The translations under genes were made by a program, and so were the position numbers. From an uncultured Pseudomonadota bacterium (GTDB taxonomy: Bacteria > Pseudomonadota > Alphaproteobacteria > RF32 > CAG-239): 33,965 bases of DNA. The notes below the pieces were generated by a model that was given only the letters and a program-made list of their open reading frames with translations, made no database searches and was not told where the DNA came from. Location of the stretch: the NCBI GenBank assembly GCA_949295915.1, contig CASFNB010000014.1, positions 1 to 33,965 of the forward strand, in the 5' to 3' direction. This document shows positions 15,126-24,380 of this stretch, piece by piece. Numbering within the stretch: position 1 is the stretch's first letter; every line of letters starts with the position of its first letter.

Positions 15126-16142
15126 TTAACGGCCGAAAACGGCATCTTTGAGGCGTTTTAGGGTTGCTTTGGTGACCGGACGCGCTTTTTCGGCACCTTC
15201 CAGCAACATTTCTTCCACCTCGTTGAAGTGAGCCATATAGTAATTATATTTTTCTCTCGGTTCTTTGATTTCATTAACCACCGCATCAAGCAACATATTT
15301 TTGATGTGACCATAGCCGAGTTTACCTTGGCGCAAACCGTCGCCCATTTCTTGAAGTTGTTCCGGTGTGGCTATTGATTTATAAATTTCATAAACCAAAA
15401 TTTCATCAGGATTCTTAGGTTCTTCCATCGGGCGAGAGTCGGTTTTAATCGAGAAAATGGCTTTTTTAATGGCCTTATCATCTTCAAACAAAGGAATGAC
15501 GTTGCCGTAAGATTTGCTCATCTTGCGACCATCAATACCGGCAACCACGGCCACATTTTCATCAAAACGATAAGTCGGCAATTTTAAAAGCTCTTTGCCA
15601 TAATGTGCATTGATGGCGCCGGCAATATCACGAGCGATTTCCACATGTTGAACTTGGTCTTTGCCCACCGGCACAATATCGGCATCATAAGATAAAATAT
15701 CGGCCGCCATCAAAGTTGGGTAGGTATAAAGTCCCATGTTGATACCGTCATCATCAGGTTTTCCGGCTTCGCGGTTTTTATCAACGGCGGCTTTGTAAGC
15801 GTGTGCTTTGTTCATAAAACCTTTGGGCGTGTAGGCATACAAAATGGTTGTGATTTCCGGAATTTCGGGAATATCGGATTGACGATAGAAATAAGATTTT
15901 TTCGGATCCAGACCGCAAGCCAAATAAATGCAGGCAATTTCTTTGGTCATTTCGTTCAAAACGGCAGGATTCTTCTCAGCATTAATGGCGTGATAATCGG
16001 CAATAAACATATAATGTTTGCCGCCTTGAGCCAAGGCTTCTTTTCCGAGCGCAATAGCCGGTTTGATGGCCCCGAGATAGTTGCCGAGGTGGGGCTTTCC
16101 GGTAGGTTTAACACCGGTTAAGACAGTTTTGTTTTCAAACAT
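15126..16142 (-). CDS. trpS: Tryptophanyl-tRNA synthetase
   Basis: This class I enzyme charges tRNA-Trp. The 338 residues carry the HIGH-like PHLGNY (17-22) and the KMSKS loop (207-211, in GRKMSKSYGN). Other family segments are FIADYHAI, YPTLMAADIL and VPVGKDQVQHVEIARDIA. The gene stands alone with its own terminator and runs toward tRNA-Thr. No upstream attenuator or T-box is seen. Confidence 0.97.
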   Translation of the reverse strand: MFENKTVLTGVKPTGKPHLGNYLGAIKPAIALGKEALAQGGKHYMFIADYHAINAEKNPAVLNEMTKEIACIYLACGLDPKKSYFYRQSDIPEIPEITTILYAYTPKGFMNKAHAYKAAVDKNREAGKPDDDGINMGLYTYPTLMAADILSYDADIVPVGKDQVQHVEIARDIAGAINAHYGKELLKLPTYRFDENVAVVAGIDGRKMSKSYGNVIPLFEDDKAIKKAIFSIKTDSRPMEEPKNPDEILVYEIYKSIATPEQLQEMGDGLRQGKLGYGHIKNMLLDAVVNEIKEPREKYNYYMAHFNEVEEMLLEGAEKARPVTKATLKRLKDAVFGR

Positions 16143-16245
16143 AAAATTCTCCGTATGTATTATCTTTACAAATTGGCACTAAAATAGCCTAAAGGATAAA
16201 TAAAATCAAGAGATAAGGAAAATAAAAGAATTTTTTTATTTAAGC

Positions 16246-16274
16246 TTGCTTAAAGTTTGAATTTGTGGTATAAT
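16246..16274 (+). promoter_or_regulatory. Sigma-70 promoter of the Glu/Arg-Asp repeat gene
   Basis: TTGCTT and TATAAT are separated by 17 bases, and TGG directly before TATAAT gives an extended -10. Transcription should start near 16281, about 30 bases before the ATG. Confidence 0.7.
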
Positions 16275-16312
16275 CTATACCGCTAAAATGAATTATTTTA
16301 AAATTTTTATAT

Positions 16313-17110
16313 ATGGATTGTGGACGAATTCAACAAGGCTATTGTTTAGCCATGGGCAAGAAAGTGAGTTTTCTTCGCCGCAAAGGTCTGTGTCCGTGTT
16401 CTAACGCCTTCGGGTGGAACGGCAACGGCTATTGGGACGAAGCAAACGATGCCCCTCAGCAGAAATCGCCTTCTTCCTCTGAAAATGACGGCTTCTTGGA
16501 TGAAACCAAAGCACATGATTATGAAGAATATTCATACGCTGCGGAACAAAAATATCAAGAAGAGTGTCGTGAAGAGGAACGTCGTCGCGAGGAGGAAGAG
16601 TACGAACGCCGCCGCGAGGAGGAAGAAGAGGAACGTCGTCGCGAGGAGGAAGAGTACGAACGCCGCCGCGAGGAGGAAGAAGAGGATCGCCGCCGCGAGG
16701 AGGAAGAGTACGAACGCCGCCGCGAGGAGGAAGAAGAAGATCGCCGCCGCGAGGAGGAAGAGTACGAACGTCGCCGCGAGGAGGAAGAAGAAGATCGCCG
16801 TCGTGAGGAAGAACGTCGAGATCATGATGATCAATATCATGATGAAGATCCGTGGAATGATAATCATGATGACGATCATCACAGTCTCTTCGACGATGAC
16901 GATGATGACGATCATCACAGTCTCTTCGATGACGATGATGATCCGGACGATGATTATAATGATCCGGATGATTATGACGATCCGGATGATTATGATGATC
17001 CGGATGATTATGATGATGATCCGGACGATTATGATGATGATCCGGACGATGATTATGATGATGATCCGGATGATGACGATGATGATCCGGATGACGACGA
17101 GGGCTGGTAG
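16313..17110 (+). CDS. Low-complexity protein: Cys-rich head, Glu/Arg repeat, Asp-rich tail (265 aa)
   Basis: I do not recognise a family. Residues 1-50 are normal in composition with four cysteines (3, 11, 27, 29) and a CPCSNAFGWNGNGYW segment. About residues 80-165 repeat two alternating nine-residue units, EEEEYERRR and EEEEE(D/E)RRR, with an 18-residue (54-base) period; this pattern can form a stable single alpha helix. The last 95 residues are mostly Asp with His, Pro and Tyr, including two DDHHSLFDDD copies and repeated DDPDDYDD. There is no signal peptide. The ATG has no clear ribosome site, but promoter and terminator frame it well. Metal binding by the Asp/His tail is possible. The alternative frames through the same repeat give only Arg- or Ile-rich products and look like shadows. 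Confidence 0.7.
   Translation: MDCGRIQQGYCLAMGKKVSFLRRKGLCPCSNAFGWNGNGYWDEANDAPQQKSPSSSENDGFLDETKAHDYEEYSYAAEQKYQEECREEERRREEEEYERRREEEEEERRREEEEYERRREEEEEDRRREEEEYERRREEEEEDRRREEEEYERRREEEEEDRRREEERRDHDDQYHDEDPWNDNHDDDHHSLFDDDDDDDHHSLFDDDDDPDDDYNDPDDYDDPDDYDDPDDYDDDPDDYDDDPDDDYDDDPDDDDDDPDDDEGW
16570..16810. repeat. 54-bp tandem repeat inside the coding region
   Basis: About four and a half copies of a 54-base unit built on CGCCGCGAGGAGGAAGAG, with third-position changes between copies (CGT/CGC, GAG/GAA). The changes are mostly synonymous, plus Glu/Asp. Confidence 0.85.
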
Positions 17111-17112
17111 CA

Positions 17113-17160
17113 AAAAAACCTTTGATAGCTTGCGGGCTGTCAAAGGTTTTTCTGTTTTTT
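17113..17160 (+). terminator. Intrinsic terminator
   Basis: AAAACCTTTGA pairs with TCAAAGGTTTT around a 14-base loop and is followed by TCTGTTTTTT, directly after the Asp-rich gene. Confidence 0.85.
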
Positions 17161-17247
17161 AAATGCAAATTTCTGTTGTTTTTATTTCAAAAATTGTTAT
17201 TCTATGCCTGTTTGAGTTAAATAACAAAATAAATAGGACAGAAAATA

Positions 17248-18534
17248 ATGTTAGATATTAAATATATTGCCGAAAATCCGGAAGTGATAAAAGAAGGATT
17301 GGCCAAAAAAGGATACACCAAAGAAGATATAGATATTGATGCGCTGATTGCGCTTTACAAAGATATAAACAAATTAAAAACCTCATCCCAAGCTCTGTCC
17401 GAAGAAAAAAACAAACTCAGTAACTCAATCAAATCCGCTTCCGCAGAAGAACGTCCGGCTATCATCGCCAAAAGTAAGCAAATTGGTGAAGAATTAAAAG
17501 TTGAACAAGAAAAACTGGCTGCCGAACAAGAAAAGTTTGATATGGTTATGTGGCGCATGCCCAACATGCCGAGCCCTGAAAGTCCGGTCGGTAAAGACGA
17601 TTCTGAAAATGTAGTCCGTCGTAAAGTCGGCGAATTGCCGAAGTTTGATTTTACTCCGCGTGACCATATTGAATTGATGGAATTGAATGATTGGTCTGAA
17701 ATGGAACGTATTGCCAAAGTTTCGGGTTCTCGTACCTATGCCATTAAGAACGATTTGGCAAAATTGGAATTGGCTATGCACATGATGGTTTTGGATAAAT
17801 TGCGTGCCAACGGTTTTACCGTAATTACCGTTCCGTCAATTTCTAAAGAAAAACCTTTGTATGGTCAAGGCTATTTGCCGTTCTCTCGCGATGAAGTTTA
17901 CTACATGCCGGCAGATGATTTATATTTGTCCGGTACCGCAGAGTTAATTTTGAACTCTTTGCGTGCTGATGAAATTTTGCAAGAAAATGAACTTCCGATT
18001 CTCTATGCCGGATTTTCTCCTTGTTTCCGTCGTGAAGCCGGAGCCGCCGGAAAAGATACCAGAGGCTTGGTTCGCGTTCACCAATTTATGAAAACCGAGC
18101 AATTTGTCATTTGCAAAAATGATGTTGCCGAAAGTGAAAAATGGCACAAGAAATTGTTGCAAATTTCAGAAGAAGTTTTGCAAGATTTGGAATTGCCTTA
18201 TCAAGTTTTGGAAGTTTGCACCGGAGATATGGGCGCTCCGAAATATCGTCAATATGACTTGGAAGCTTGGGTTCCGTCGCAAAATTGCTATCGTGAAACC
18301 CACTCTTGCTCCAACATTACCGAATGGCAAGCACGCCGTACCAACTTGCGTTATCGTGACAATGCCGATGGTAAAGTTAAGTTTGTTCACACTTTGAACA
18401 ACACCGGAATTGCCACACCGCGCGCTTTGGTTCCGTTTATTGAAAATCACCAAAATGCCGATGGCACGATTAACATTCCGGAAAAATTGCGCCCCTATAT
18501 GGGCGGTGTTGCCAAAATCGGTAAAAACGCATAG
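17248..18534 (+). CDS. serS: Seryl-tRNA synthetase
   Basis: This class II enzyme charges tRNA-Ser and supplies seryl-tRNA-Sec where present. It has the N-terminal antiparallel coiled-coil arm (about residues 30-105, Lys/Glu/Ala-rich), motif 2 in FSPCFRREAGAAGKDTRG and motif 3 in NTGIATPRALVPFIENHQ. The 428-residue length is standard. AGGA precedes the ATG and a terminator follows the stop. The N-terminus MLDIKYIAENPEVIKEGL is typical of the family. Confidence 0.97.
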   Translation: MLDIKYIAENPEVIKEGLAKKGYTKEDIDIDALIALYKDINKLKTSSQALSEEKNKLSNSIKSASAEERPAIIAKSKQIGEELKVEQEKLAAEQEKFDMVMWRMPNMPSPESPVGKDDSENVVRRKVGELPKFDFTPRDHIELMELNDWSEMERIAKVSGSRTYAIKNDLAKLELAMHMMVLDKLRANGFTVITVPSISKEKPLYGQGYLPFSRDEVYYMPADDLYLSGTAELILNSLRADEILQENELPILYAGFSPCFRREAGAAGKDTRGLVRVHQFMKTEQFVICKNDVAESEKWHKKLLQISEEVLQDLELPYQVLEVCTGDMGAPKYRQYDLEAWVPSQNCYRETHSCSNITEWQARRTNLRYRDNADGKVKFVHTLNNTGIATPRALVPFIENHQNADGTINIPEKLRPYMGGVAKIGKNA

Positions 18535-18551
18535 ATTTTTATATGACAAAA

Positions 18552-18576
18552 AAGCGTCCGTAAGGGCGCTTTTTTA
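18552..18576 (+). terminator. Intrinsic terminator after serS
   Basis: AAGCGTCC pairs with GGGCGCTT (one G-T) around GTAA, with a following T5. Confidence 0.85.
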
Positions 18577-18596
18577 CTGTATTGAAAGAAAAGAAA

Positions 18597-19268
18597 ATGC
18601 TTAATTTACAGCAGGTTGAATATATTTTATTCGATTGGGATAATACCTTAGCGGAAAGTCGCACCTGTTTGGTGGCAACCGTCAATGAAATTTTAAAAAA
18701 ATATAATTTGCCGGATTGGGAGCAACAAAAAAGCAAGCGTAATCCCAATTTGTCTTTTCGTGACAATTTTCCCAATGTCTTCGGTGCGGAAAAAGCCAAA
18801 AAAGCCTATCAAGAATATGCCGAACTTTATAAGAAAAATGTTGTTCATATGCTGACAACCTTTCCTAAAGTGAAAGAAACATTAGAGTTTTTGAAAGCGC
18901 GGGGCAAAAAAATTATAATTTTGACCAACAAAGACCGCAAATTATTGGATTTTGAATTACCTTTGCTGTTTGAAAAATCTTTATTTGACCGCATCGTTGC
19001 CGGACATGAAGCAGAGAAAGACAAACCATCTCCGGAGCAAGCGTGGTATGCCTTAAAAAACTGGCTCAAACCGGAAGATTTTAGCCCCGAGAAAGTGTGG
19101 ATTGTGGGCGATAGTGATATGGACAGTGATTGTGCTTTAGCCGCCAAAGCTTGTCCTATCAGAATAGGTAATGCCATCTGGGGAAATATTAAAGCTATTC
19201 CTTCAGGTGTTTTGCATTTTTCTTCTTTTGAAGAGTTTTATCAAACATTACAAAATTTAGCAAATTAG
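18597..19268 (+). CDS. HAD-superfamily phosphatase (phosphoglycolate phosphatase-like)
   Basis: I start at the ATG at 18597 rather than the in-frame TTG five codons upstream, which would lie next to the terminator. All four HAD motifs are present in 223 residues: LFDWDNTLA with nucleophile Asp13 and Asp15, ILTNKD (motif II), the Lys in EKDKPSPEQ (motif III) and VGDSDMDSDCA (motif IV). A helical cap between motifs I and II places it in the Gph/beta-phosphoglucomutase-like subfamily. The substrate is uncertain. It lies only 20 bases after the serS terminator. Confidence 0.88.
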   Translation: MLNLQQVEYILFDWDNTLAESRTCLVATVNEILKKYNLPDWEQQKSKRNPNLSFRDNFPNVFGAEKAKKAYQEYAELYKKNVVHMLTTFPKVKETLEFLKARGKKIIILTNKDRKLLDFELPLLFEKSLFDRIVAGHEAEKDKPSPEQAWYALKNWLKPEDFSPEKVWIVGDSDMDSDCALAAKACPIRIGNAIWGNIKAIPSGVLHFSSFEEFYQTLQNLAN

Positions 19269-19326
19269 GGAAAAGTTAAAGAGTCTGCAGTATAAGATAA
19301 CAAGAAAAATATTTAAGGATTCGCCT

Positions 19327-20781
19327 ATGAGCAGTGAAGATGATGAAATAGATGCAAAAAGCAGAATTTGGAATATAATTCTGGCGCTGTTTTTGGTGTT
19401 TTCTTTAGGTTGGATTAATTATTTGTATTTTTCCAAGCACATTTCATCTAATCCGGAGAGAATAAACAATTTTATTGCCATAGATAACAATATAAACAAA
19501 TTTCGTATTCCCGTAAGTGCCGTCTTTTTCTATCCTTATAGTCAAAGTGGGCGAAAAATCTTAGCATCACAAACAAATCCACGCATTTTTGTCGTTCCAT
19601 ATTCCGGTTATTTATATTCAGAACAAAATATAGCCAAAGCTTATGCTTGGTTATTACCATGGAAAGATAAAATAAAAAACGTGGTTTTGGTAGCGCAAAA
19701 TGACAAACCGCAAACAGGCAGTATATATATAAACAAGAATGCTTCTTTGAGGGTTGATAAAAAAGCAATAAATATCAGTCCTATGTTGACGGAGTTTTTG
19801 CAAAAAAAGGCATCACATAAATTAGCCAGCCAAGACTTGAGCAAATTTGCGGCAATATCTGCACAGGTTCCGCTCATCAATCAAATTTTTGGTAAGAAAA
19901 TAAATTTTGCCGCTTTGGTTTACGATGCCGATAAATCTGCAGAGGTTGAAAATATGTTGCTGCCTTTTGCACATGACAAACACAGCCTTCTTATCTTTTC
20001 GGCAGATATGTCGGGATATTATACTGAACCGGAGAATGTCAAAGCCCAAGAAAATGTGAACGCCGCCGTGAACTTGGCGCAAAAAGCACATCTTTATCCC
20101 AAAGTTTTTGATTTGGTTAATTTTGAAGATATTGCCGAACAAAACTATCGCTTGTCTGAATTAAAAAACGAAAAACCGTTGAGCACCTTGGAACAAGAGT
20201 TAGAAAGTTTGAAGTCGTTTGCCCATCTGTATGGAGCAGATTTATTAAAAATAGCCAAGGTCTCTTTAGATGAAGCTGTAGTTAATCATAAAACTTTTAA
20301 GCCGGAACGAGAAAATTATGCCGATGTTTTGTTCAATCGAGGGGCTGCTTTTATCAATCTGTATAAAAACGGAGAATTGTGCGGCAGTTCTGGAGCTCTT
20401 TTACCATCTGAAGCCATAGCTTTTGCCGTTGCTCAAAATACCTATGCCGCTGCGCTCGAAGATAAAAATTTTGCCCCGATTACAAAAGAGAATTTACCGC
20501 AAATAAAAATTATCTTGAGTTTGCTGACCGGATTTGAACGTATTTCTTATAAAAATGAAGCCGATTTATTAAAAAAATTACAAGTCGGGAGCGATGGCTT
20601 GGTTATTCGTGATGGTAACAGACAAGGCGTATTCTTACCGTCAGAATGGAAAAAATATCCGACGGCACAAGAGTTTTTGAACAATTTAAAAATAAAAACC
20701 GGCATGAGTCCGGCATATTGGTCAAACCGCATTAAGGTTTATCGTTTTAAAGCAGTGGAGATAAGTAAAGATGAAAATTGA
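19327..20781 (+). CDS. Membrane-anchored MEMO-AMMECR1 fusion (AmmeMemoRadiSam proteins B and A)
   Basis: One transmembrane helix (about 17-38) anchors the protein. A MEMO-like domain follows (about 55-270), with VFFYPYSQSGRKILAS and PYSGYLYSEQNIAKAYAWL matching the family frame. An AMMECR1 domain occupies about 300-480, recognised from AAALEDKNFAPITKENLPQI, the GSDGLVIRDGNRQGVFLP hairpin and GMSPAYWSNRIKVYRFKA. Conserved polar positions are changed: the MEMO H-A-G-Y is Y-S-G-Y, and the AMMECR1 LRGCIG is LCGSSG. The usual radical-SAM partner is absent nearby. The stop overlaps the next gene by 11 bases, so it heads a three-gene operon. Its function is unknown even in model systems. Confidence 0.82.
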   Translation: MSSEDDEIDAKSRIWNIILALFLVFSLGWINYLYFSKHISSNPERINNFIAIDNNINKFRIPVSAVFFYPYSQSGRKILASQTNPRIFVVPYSGYLYSEQNIAKAYAWLLPWKDKIKNVVLVAQNDKPQTGSIYINKNASLRVDKKAINISPMLTEFLQKKASHKLASQDLSKFAAISAQVPLINQIFGKKINFAALVYDADKSAEVENMLLPFAHDKHSLLIFSADMSGYYTEPENVKAQENVNAAVNLAQKAHLYPKVFDLVNFEDIAEQNYRLSELKNEKPLSTLEQELESLKSFAHLYGADLLKIAKVSLDEAVVNHKTFKPERENYADVLFNRGAAFINLYKNGELCGSSGALLPSEAIAFAVAQNTYAAALEDKNFAPITKENLPQIKIILSLLTGFERISYKNEADLLKKLQVGSDGLVIRDGNRQGVFLPSEWKKYPTAQEFLNNLKIKTGMSPAYWSNRIKVYRFKAVEISKDEN

Positions 20782-22483
20782 CGGATATGAATTGAATTTG
20801 AGCGAAGAAGAGTTGGATGAAATCTTTGCCAAGAAGTTGCGCCCGATAGAATTGATAACGCCGGAATTTGACGGCTATAAAAATTTGCCTGAAAGCGAAA
20901 AGAAAGTTATCACTCATTTGGTCAAAGCAGCCGAGATTATGAACGATGTTTCTTTGGAACAAGATCATCCGCTTAATTTCCGCCTGAAAAAGGCTTTGGA
21001 ACAAGCTGCTCCGAACAACAGTCATGCCGCCAAAGCTTTGCGTCTGTTCAATTGCTTTAACGGCGTTGCCGGCTTAAACGGTTTGGACCCCGAACCGGTA
21101 CAAATTTTCAAAGACGTCAAAATCATCCCCGGTCGTAATTTTTATCCGGCAGATTTGAGTGTGGAAGAGTTCCATCACATCATCAAAAAAATGCTGCAGA
21201 CCGGAAAAAATGATGAGGTTAGACGCATTTTGAGCGCTCGTACCATGGTCAGAAGAAAAGGCGATGAACTTGAAGGTATTGACTATACCAAATATTTTGA
21301 AAAACAATTTTCTGCCATAGCCAATGAGCTGGAAGTTGCCGCTCATTATACCACCGATGAGGCTTTTAAAGATTATCTTGGTTGGCAAGCTCAAGCCTTG
21401 ATTCAAAATAATGAAGACATGGATATGTTGGCAGATAAGCATTGGGCGGTTTTGCAAAATTCACCGCTGGAATTTACGGTTAGTCGCGAAAATTATGATG
21501 ATGAAATGACGCCGACAATATGCGATAATGCCGAGTTGAAATCCATGTTGGATAATTTGGGTATTGAGGTAAATTCCAAAGATATGTTGGGCGTTCGTGT
21601 CGGCATTGTTAATAAAAAAGGCACGGATTTATTGTTGACTTTCAAAGAACAAATGAAAAACTTGGCAGGTTTAATGCCTTATGCCGATAAATATAAACAA
21701 AATATCACTTCCGGTAATGATTTAAAACAAACCATGGTTGATGTGGATTTGATTGCTTTGAAAGGCGATTATGCCCAATGCCGCGGTGGTATTACCACAG
21801 CTCAAAATCTGCCCAATGACGATAAACTTTCTATCAAAACCGGCGGTGGCAGAAGAAATGTATATCACCGTCAGGTTAGAATGAGCCAAGACAAAGAGCG
21901 CGCTAAAAAGTTGTTAAATGCGCTGGTGGCTGAAAATCTGCATCAATATTATAATCCCGAAGCAGAACATATTTTTGTAATCGGCCATGAAAACGGTCAC
22001 TCTTTAGGACCTGACAGCAGCTTTAAAAATTCTTTGGGCTTATATAAACACACCATTGAAGAAAACAAAGCCGATGTTGTTTCTATTGCTATGATGCCGC
22101 AATATGTTAAAGCCGGTATCATTGATGAAAAGACCTTGAAAGAAGTTTACACCACATGGATAGTTCGCATTTTCTTAAAAGCCAAACCGCAGCTGATTCA
22201 GCCGCACCGTATGGGTGATTTAATCCACTTTAACTATTTGTTGGAGCATGGTGCCATTCGTTTTAACGGCGATAACAAATTGGAAATTGACTTTGCCAAA
22301 TTGCCGGAAGTCATGAATAAAATTTTGGCCGAAACCATTGAGGTTCAACTTTCCAAATCGGCACAAAAAGCCAAAGAATTTATTGATAAATATACCGAGT
22401 GGAAAGACATTCATAAATATATTGCCCAAACATTACAAGAAATCGGTATCAAACCTTATATTGAAATCAGGACATATTTTTAA
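20771..22483 (+). CDS. M49-like zinc metallopeptidase (dipeptidyl-peptidase III related)
   Basis: The 570-residue protein has the zinc site HENGH at 406-410 (HEXXH) and a second ligand region EENKAD at 430-435, as in the bacterial DPP III-like group. That group has the five-residue HEXXH rather than the HEXXGH of classical DPP III. GHENGHSLGP and the following IEENKADVVSIAMMP are the strongest landmarks. There is no signal peptide, so it should cleave peptides in the cytoplasm. It overlaps the MEMO-AMMECR1 gene by 11 bases and shares TAATG with the serine dehydratase gene, so all three are probably translated together. The substrate is not predictable. Confidence 0.82.
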   Translation: MKIDGYELNLSEEELDEIFAKKLRPIELITPEFDGYKNLPESEKKVITHLVKAAEIMNDVSLEQDHPLNFRLKKALEQAAPNNSHAAKALRLFNCFNGVAGLNGLDPEPVQIFKDVKIIPGRNFYPADLSVEEFHHIIKKMLQTGKNDEVRRILSARTMVRRKGDELEGIDYTKYFEKQFSAIANELEVAAHYTTDEAFKDYLGWQAQALIQNNEDMDMLADKHWAVLQNSPLEFTVSRENYDDEMTPTICDNAELKSMLDNLGIEVNSKDMLGVRVGIVNKKGTDLLLTFKEQMKNLAGLMPYADKYKQNITSGNDLKQTMVDVDLIALKGDYAQCRGGITTAQNLPNDDKLSIKTGGGRRNVYHRQVRMSQDKERAKKLLNALVAENLHQYYNPEAEHIFVIGHENGHSLGPDSSFKNSLGLYKHTIEENKADVVSIAMMPQYVKAGIIDEKTLKEVYTTWIVRIFLKAKPQLIQPHRMGDLIHFNYLLEHGAIRFNGDNKLEIDFAKLPEVMNKILAETIEVQLSKSAQKAKEFIDKYTEWKDIHKYIAQTLQEIGIKPYIEIRTYF

Positions 22484-23865
22484 TGTATTACAGTTTTTTT
22501 GAAATATTTTCAATCGGTATCGGACCGTCAAGTTCACACACGGTCGGTCCGATGCGCGCTGCCAAAAGATATATAAAAAATCTGCGTGCGAACGGAAAAT
22601 TTGCCTCTTTGTCCAAAATAGAAACAACATTATATGGCTCTTTGGCCTTAACCGGTGTAGGACACGGAACGGTTAAAGCCATTTGTTACGGTTTGATGGG
22701 CTTGGAAGCAGATGAAATCAATCCCGAATATGCTTATATGTTGGCGATTGAACGCGATAAAACCTTGCAAGCCGACCATGAAAAAGTGATTCCGTTTGAT
22801 ATTGAAAAAGACATTGTTTTCAAAAAAGACATTTTCTTGCCGGAACATTCCAACGGTATGACCTTTAAGTCATATGATGCCGAGGGCAACTTGCTTCTTG
22901 AAGAAACTTATTTTTCAGTTGGCGGCGGAACCATTGCTCGACAGGATGAAATAGCCAAACGTATCGAACGTGAGCCTTACAACGTGCCGTACAATTTTGA
23001 TACCTGCGCCGAGTTAATAGAGCTTTGCGAAAAAAACAATATGAGCATTGCCGAACTGGTTATGGCAAATGAATGTGCACTTCGTCCCAAAGAAGAAGTT
23101 GTTAAGGGTATCCAAAAAATACATGGTATTATGCAAAATTCCATTGAGCGCGGCATGAGGTCAAGCGGTATTCTCCCCGGAGGGTTGAACATTCCGCGCC
23201 GTGCGCATGACATTTATTTGCGTTTGGAAGAAAAATTCAGAAACAATGACTATGACCCATTGTTGATGATAGATTGGATTAATTTGTGGGGCTTTGCCGT
23301 CGCTGAAGAAAATGCCGGCGGCGGGCAAATCGTCACTGCTCCGACCATGGGTTCAGCCGGTGTTATGCCTTCCGTTTTGCGTTATTATGAGCGCTTTGCC
23401 GCCAACAAATCTAAGTTCGGCGTGGAAGAAGGAATACAAAACTTTATGCTGACGGCCTCGGCTATTTGCAGTTTGTATCGCACCAATGCTTCCATTTCCG
23501 GCGCCGAAGTCGGTTGCCAGGGAGAGGTGGGCGTTGCCTGCTCCATGGCGGCGGCAGGATTGGCTGCAGCCATGGGCGGCACGCCGAAACAAATAGAAAA
23601 TGCCGCCGAAATAGCCATGGAGCATAATTTAGGCTTGACTTGCGATCCATTGGCCGGATTAGTGCAAGTTCCTTGTATTGAGCGCAATGCCATGGGTGCC
23701 GTAAAAGCTGTCAATTCTGCCCGTATTGCTATGAAAGGCAATGGTAATCACTTGGTGTCATTGGATAGTGTAATCAAAACCATGTTTGATACCGGAAGAG
23801 ATATGAATAATAAATATAAAGAAACATCTTTGGGCGGTTTGGCAGTGAATGTTGCAAACTGCTGA
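22483..23865 (+). CDS. sdaA: L-serine ammonia-lyase (iron-sulfur L-serine dehydratase)
   Basis: This enzyme deaminates L-serine to pyruvate and ammonia using a [4Fe-4S] cluster. The single-chain form has the N-terminal [18 protein letters not shown] and the GGGTI stretch of the beta part. The alpha part carries [17 protein letters not shown], and the cluster cysteines fall in ICSLYR or [16 protein letters not shown] and VQVPCIER. The 460 residues match the family. It is the last gene of the operon and a perfect palindromic terminator follows. Pairing with a peptidase suggests a role in using peptides or amino acids as carbon source (inference). Confidence 0.95.
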   Translation: MYYSFFEIFSIGIGPSSSHTVGPMRAAKRYIKNLRANGKFASLSKIETTLYGSLALTGVGHGTVKAICYGLMGLEADEINPEYAYMLAIERDKTLQADHEKVIPFDIEKDIVFKKDIFLPEHSNGMTFKSYDAEGNLLLEETYFSVGGGTIARQDEIAKRIEREPYNVPYNFDTCAELIELCEKNNMSIAELVMANECALRPKEEVVKGIQKIHGIMQNSIERGMRSSGILPGGLNIPRRAHDIYLRLEEKFRNNDYDPLLMIDWINLWGFAVAEENAGGGQIVTAPTMGSAGVMPSVLRYYERFAANKSKFGVEEGIQNFMLTASAICSLYRTNASISGAEVGCQGEVGVACSMAAAGLAAAMGGTPKQIENAAEIAMEHNLGLTCDPLAGLVQVPCIERNAMGAVKAVNSARIAMKGNGNHLVSLDSVIKTMFDTGRDMNNKYKETSLGGLAVNVANC

Positions 23866-23878
23866 TATTTCGCAAATG

Positions 23879-23914
23879 AAAAGCCCAAAAGTTGCAACTT
23901 TTGGGCTTTTTTTT
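23879..23914 (+). terminator. Intrinsic terminator after sdaA
   Basis: AAAAGCCCAAAAGTTG is followed directly by its exact reverse complement and then T4. The stem is 16 bases. Confidence 0.92.
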
Positions 23915-23996
23915 GTGTGCAAGCATGCAGTTTTGCTTGCTAAAAGAACAAATTTATAAGACTATTCTGATATCAATAACAAATAAGAGGAACAAA

Positions 23997-24365
23997 ATGT
24001 TTAAAAAACTTTTGAGCGGAGAGTTTGGGTTAGGCGAAACTTTTTGGAAGTTTGGAATATTTGGTGTTTTGGTCGTTCACTTCTTTGTCCGCATTTTTGA
24101 GTTTTTGTTGCAAAAACAAATTGGAAATTTAAGAATCGTTGATTATTATTTGCACTATTTTAACCCGATTAAATTTAACGGTTGGGCAATTTTCTTCACC
24201 TTATGCTATTTAGGTGCCGTTATCTTTTTCTTATATTACAGTATATGTGTATGGCTGGGTACGTTGCGCAGTTCGGCAAGTTTTGAACGCAGCAATATCT
24301 TAAAATTTTTATCTCGTTTATTGATAGCCGCGTTCTTGGCAATAAACATTTGGTCAATTTTATAA
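23997..24365 (+). CDS. Small inner-membrane protein (122 aa)
   Basis: I chose the ATG at 23997 because AGAGGAA precedes it; the longer open frame begins inside the sdaA terminator. Three hydrophobic stretches are visible: FGIFGVLVVHFFVRIFEFLL, WAIFFTLCYLGAVIFFLYY and FLSRLLIAAFLAINIWSIL. No family is recognised. It is followed 15 bases later by a small lipoprotein gene on the same strand. Confidence 0.75.
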   Translation: MFKKLLSGEFGLGETFWKFGIFGVLVVHFFVRIFEFLLQKQIGNLRIVDYYLHYFNPIKFNGWAIFFTLCYLGAVIFFLYYSICVWLGTLRSSASFERSNILKFLSRLLIAAFLAINIWSIL

Positions 24366-24380
24366 GATAAGAGAAGTTAG

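Noticed and set aside
16570..16810. Possible CRISPR array (regular repeats)
   Set aside because: Repeats are contiguous 54-bp coding units without unique spacers and no cas gene is near.
16401..17168. Long His/Arg- and Ile-rich ORFs in other frames of the Glu/Arg-Asp gene
   Set aside because: They are by-products of the 54-bp and Asp-codon repeats. Only the 16313 frame has a fitting promoter, a normal-composition N-terminus and a stop just before the terminator.
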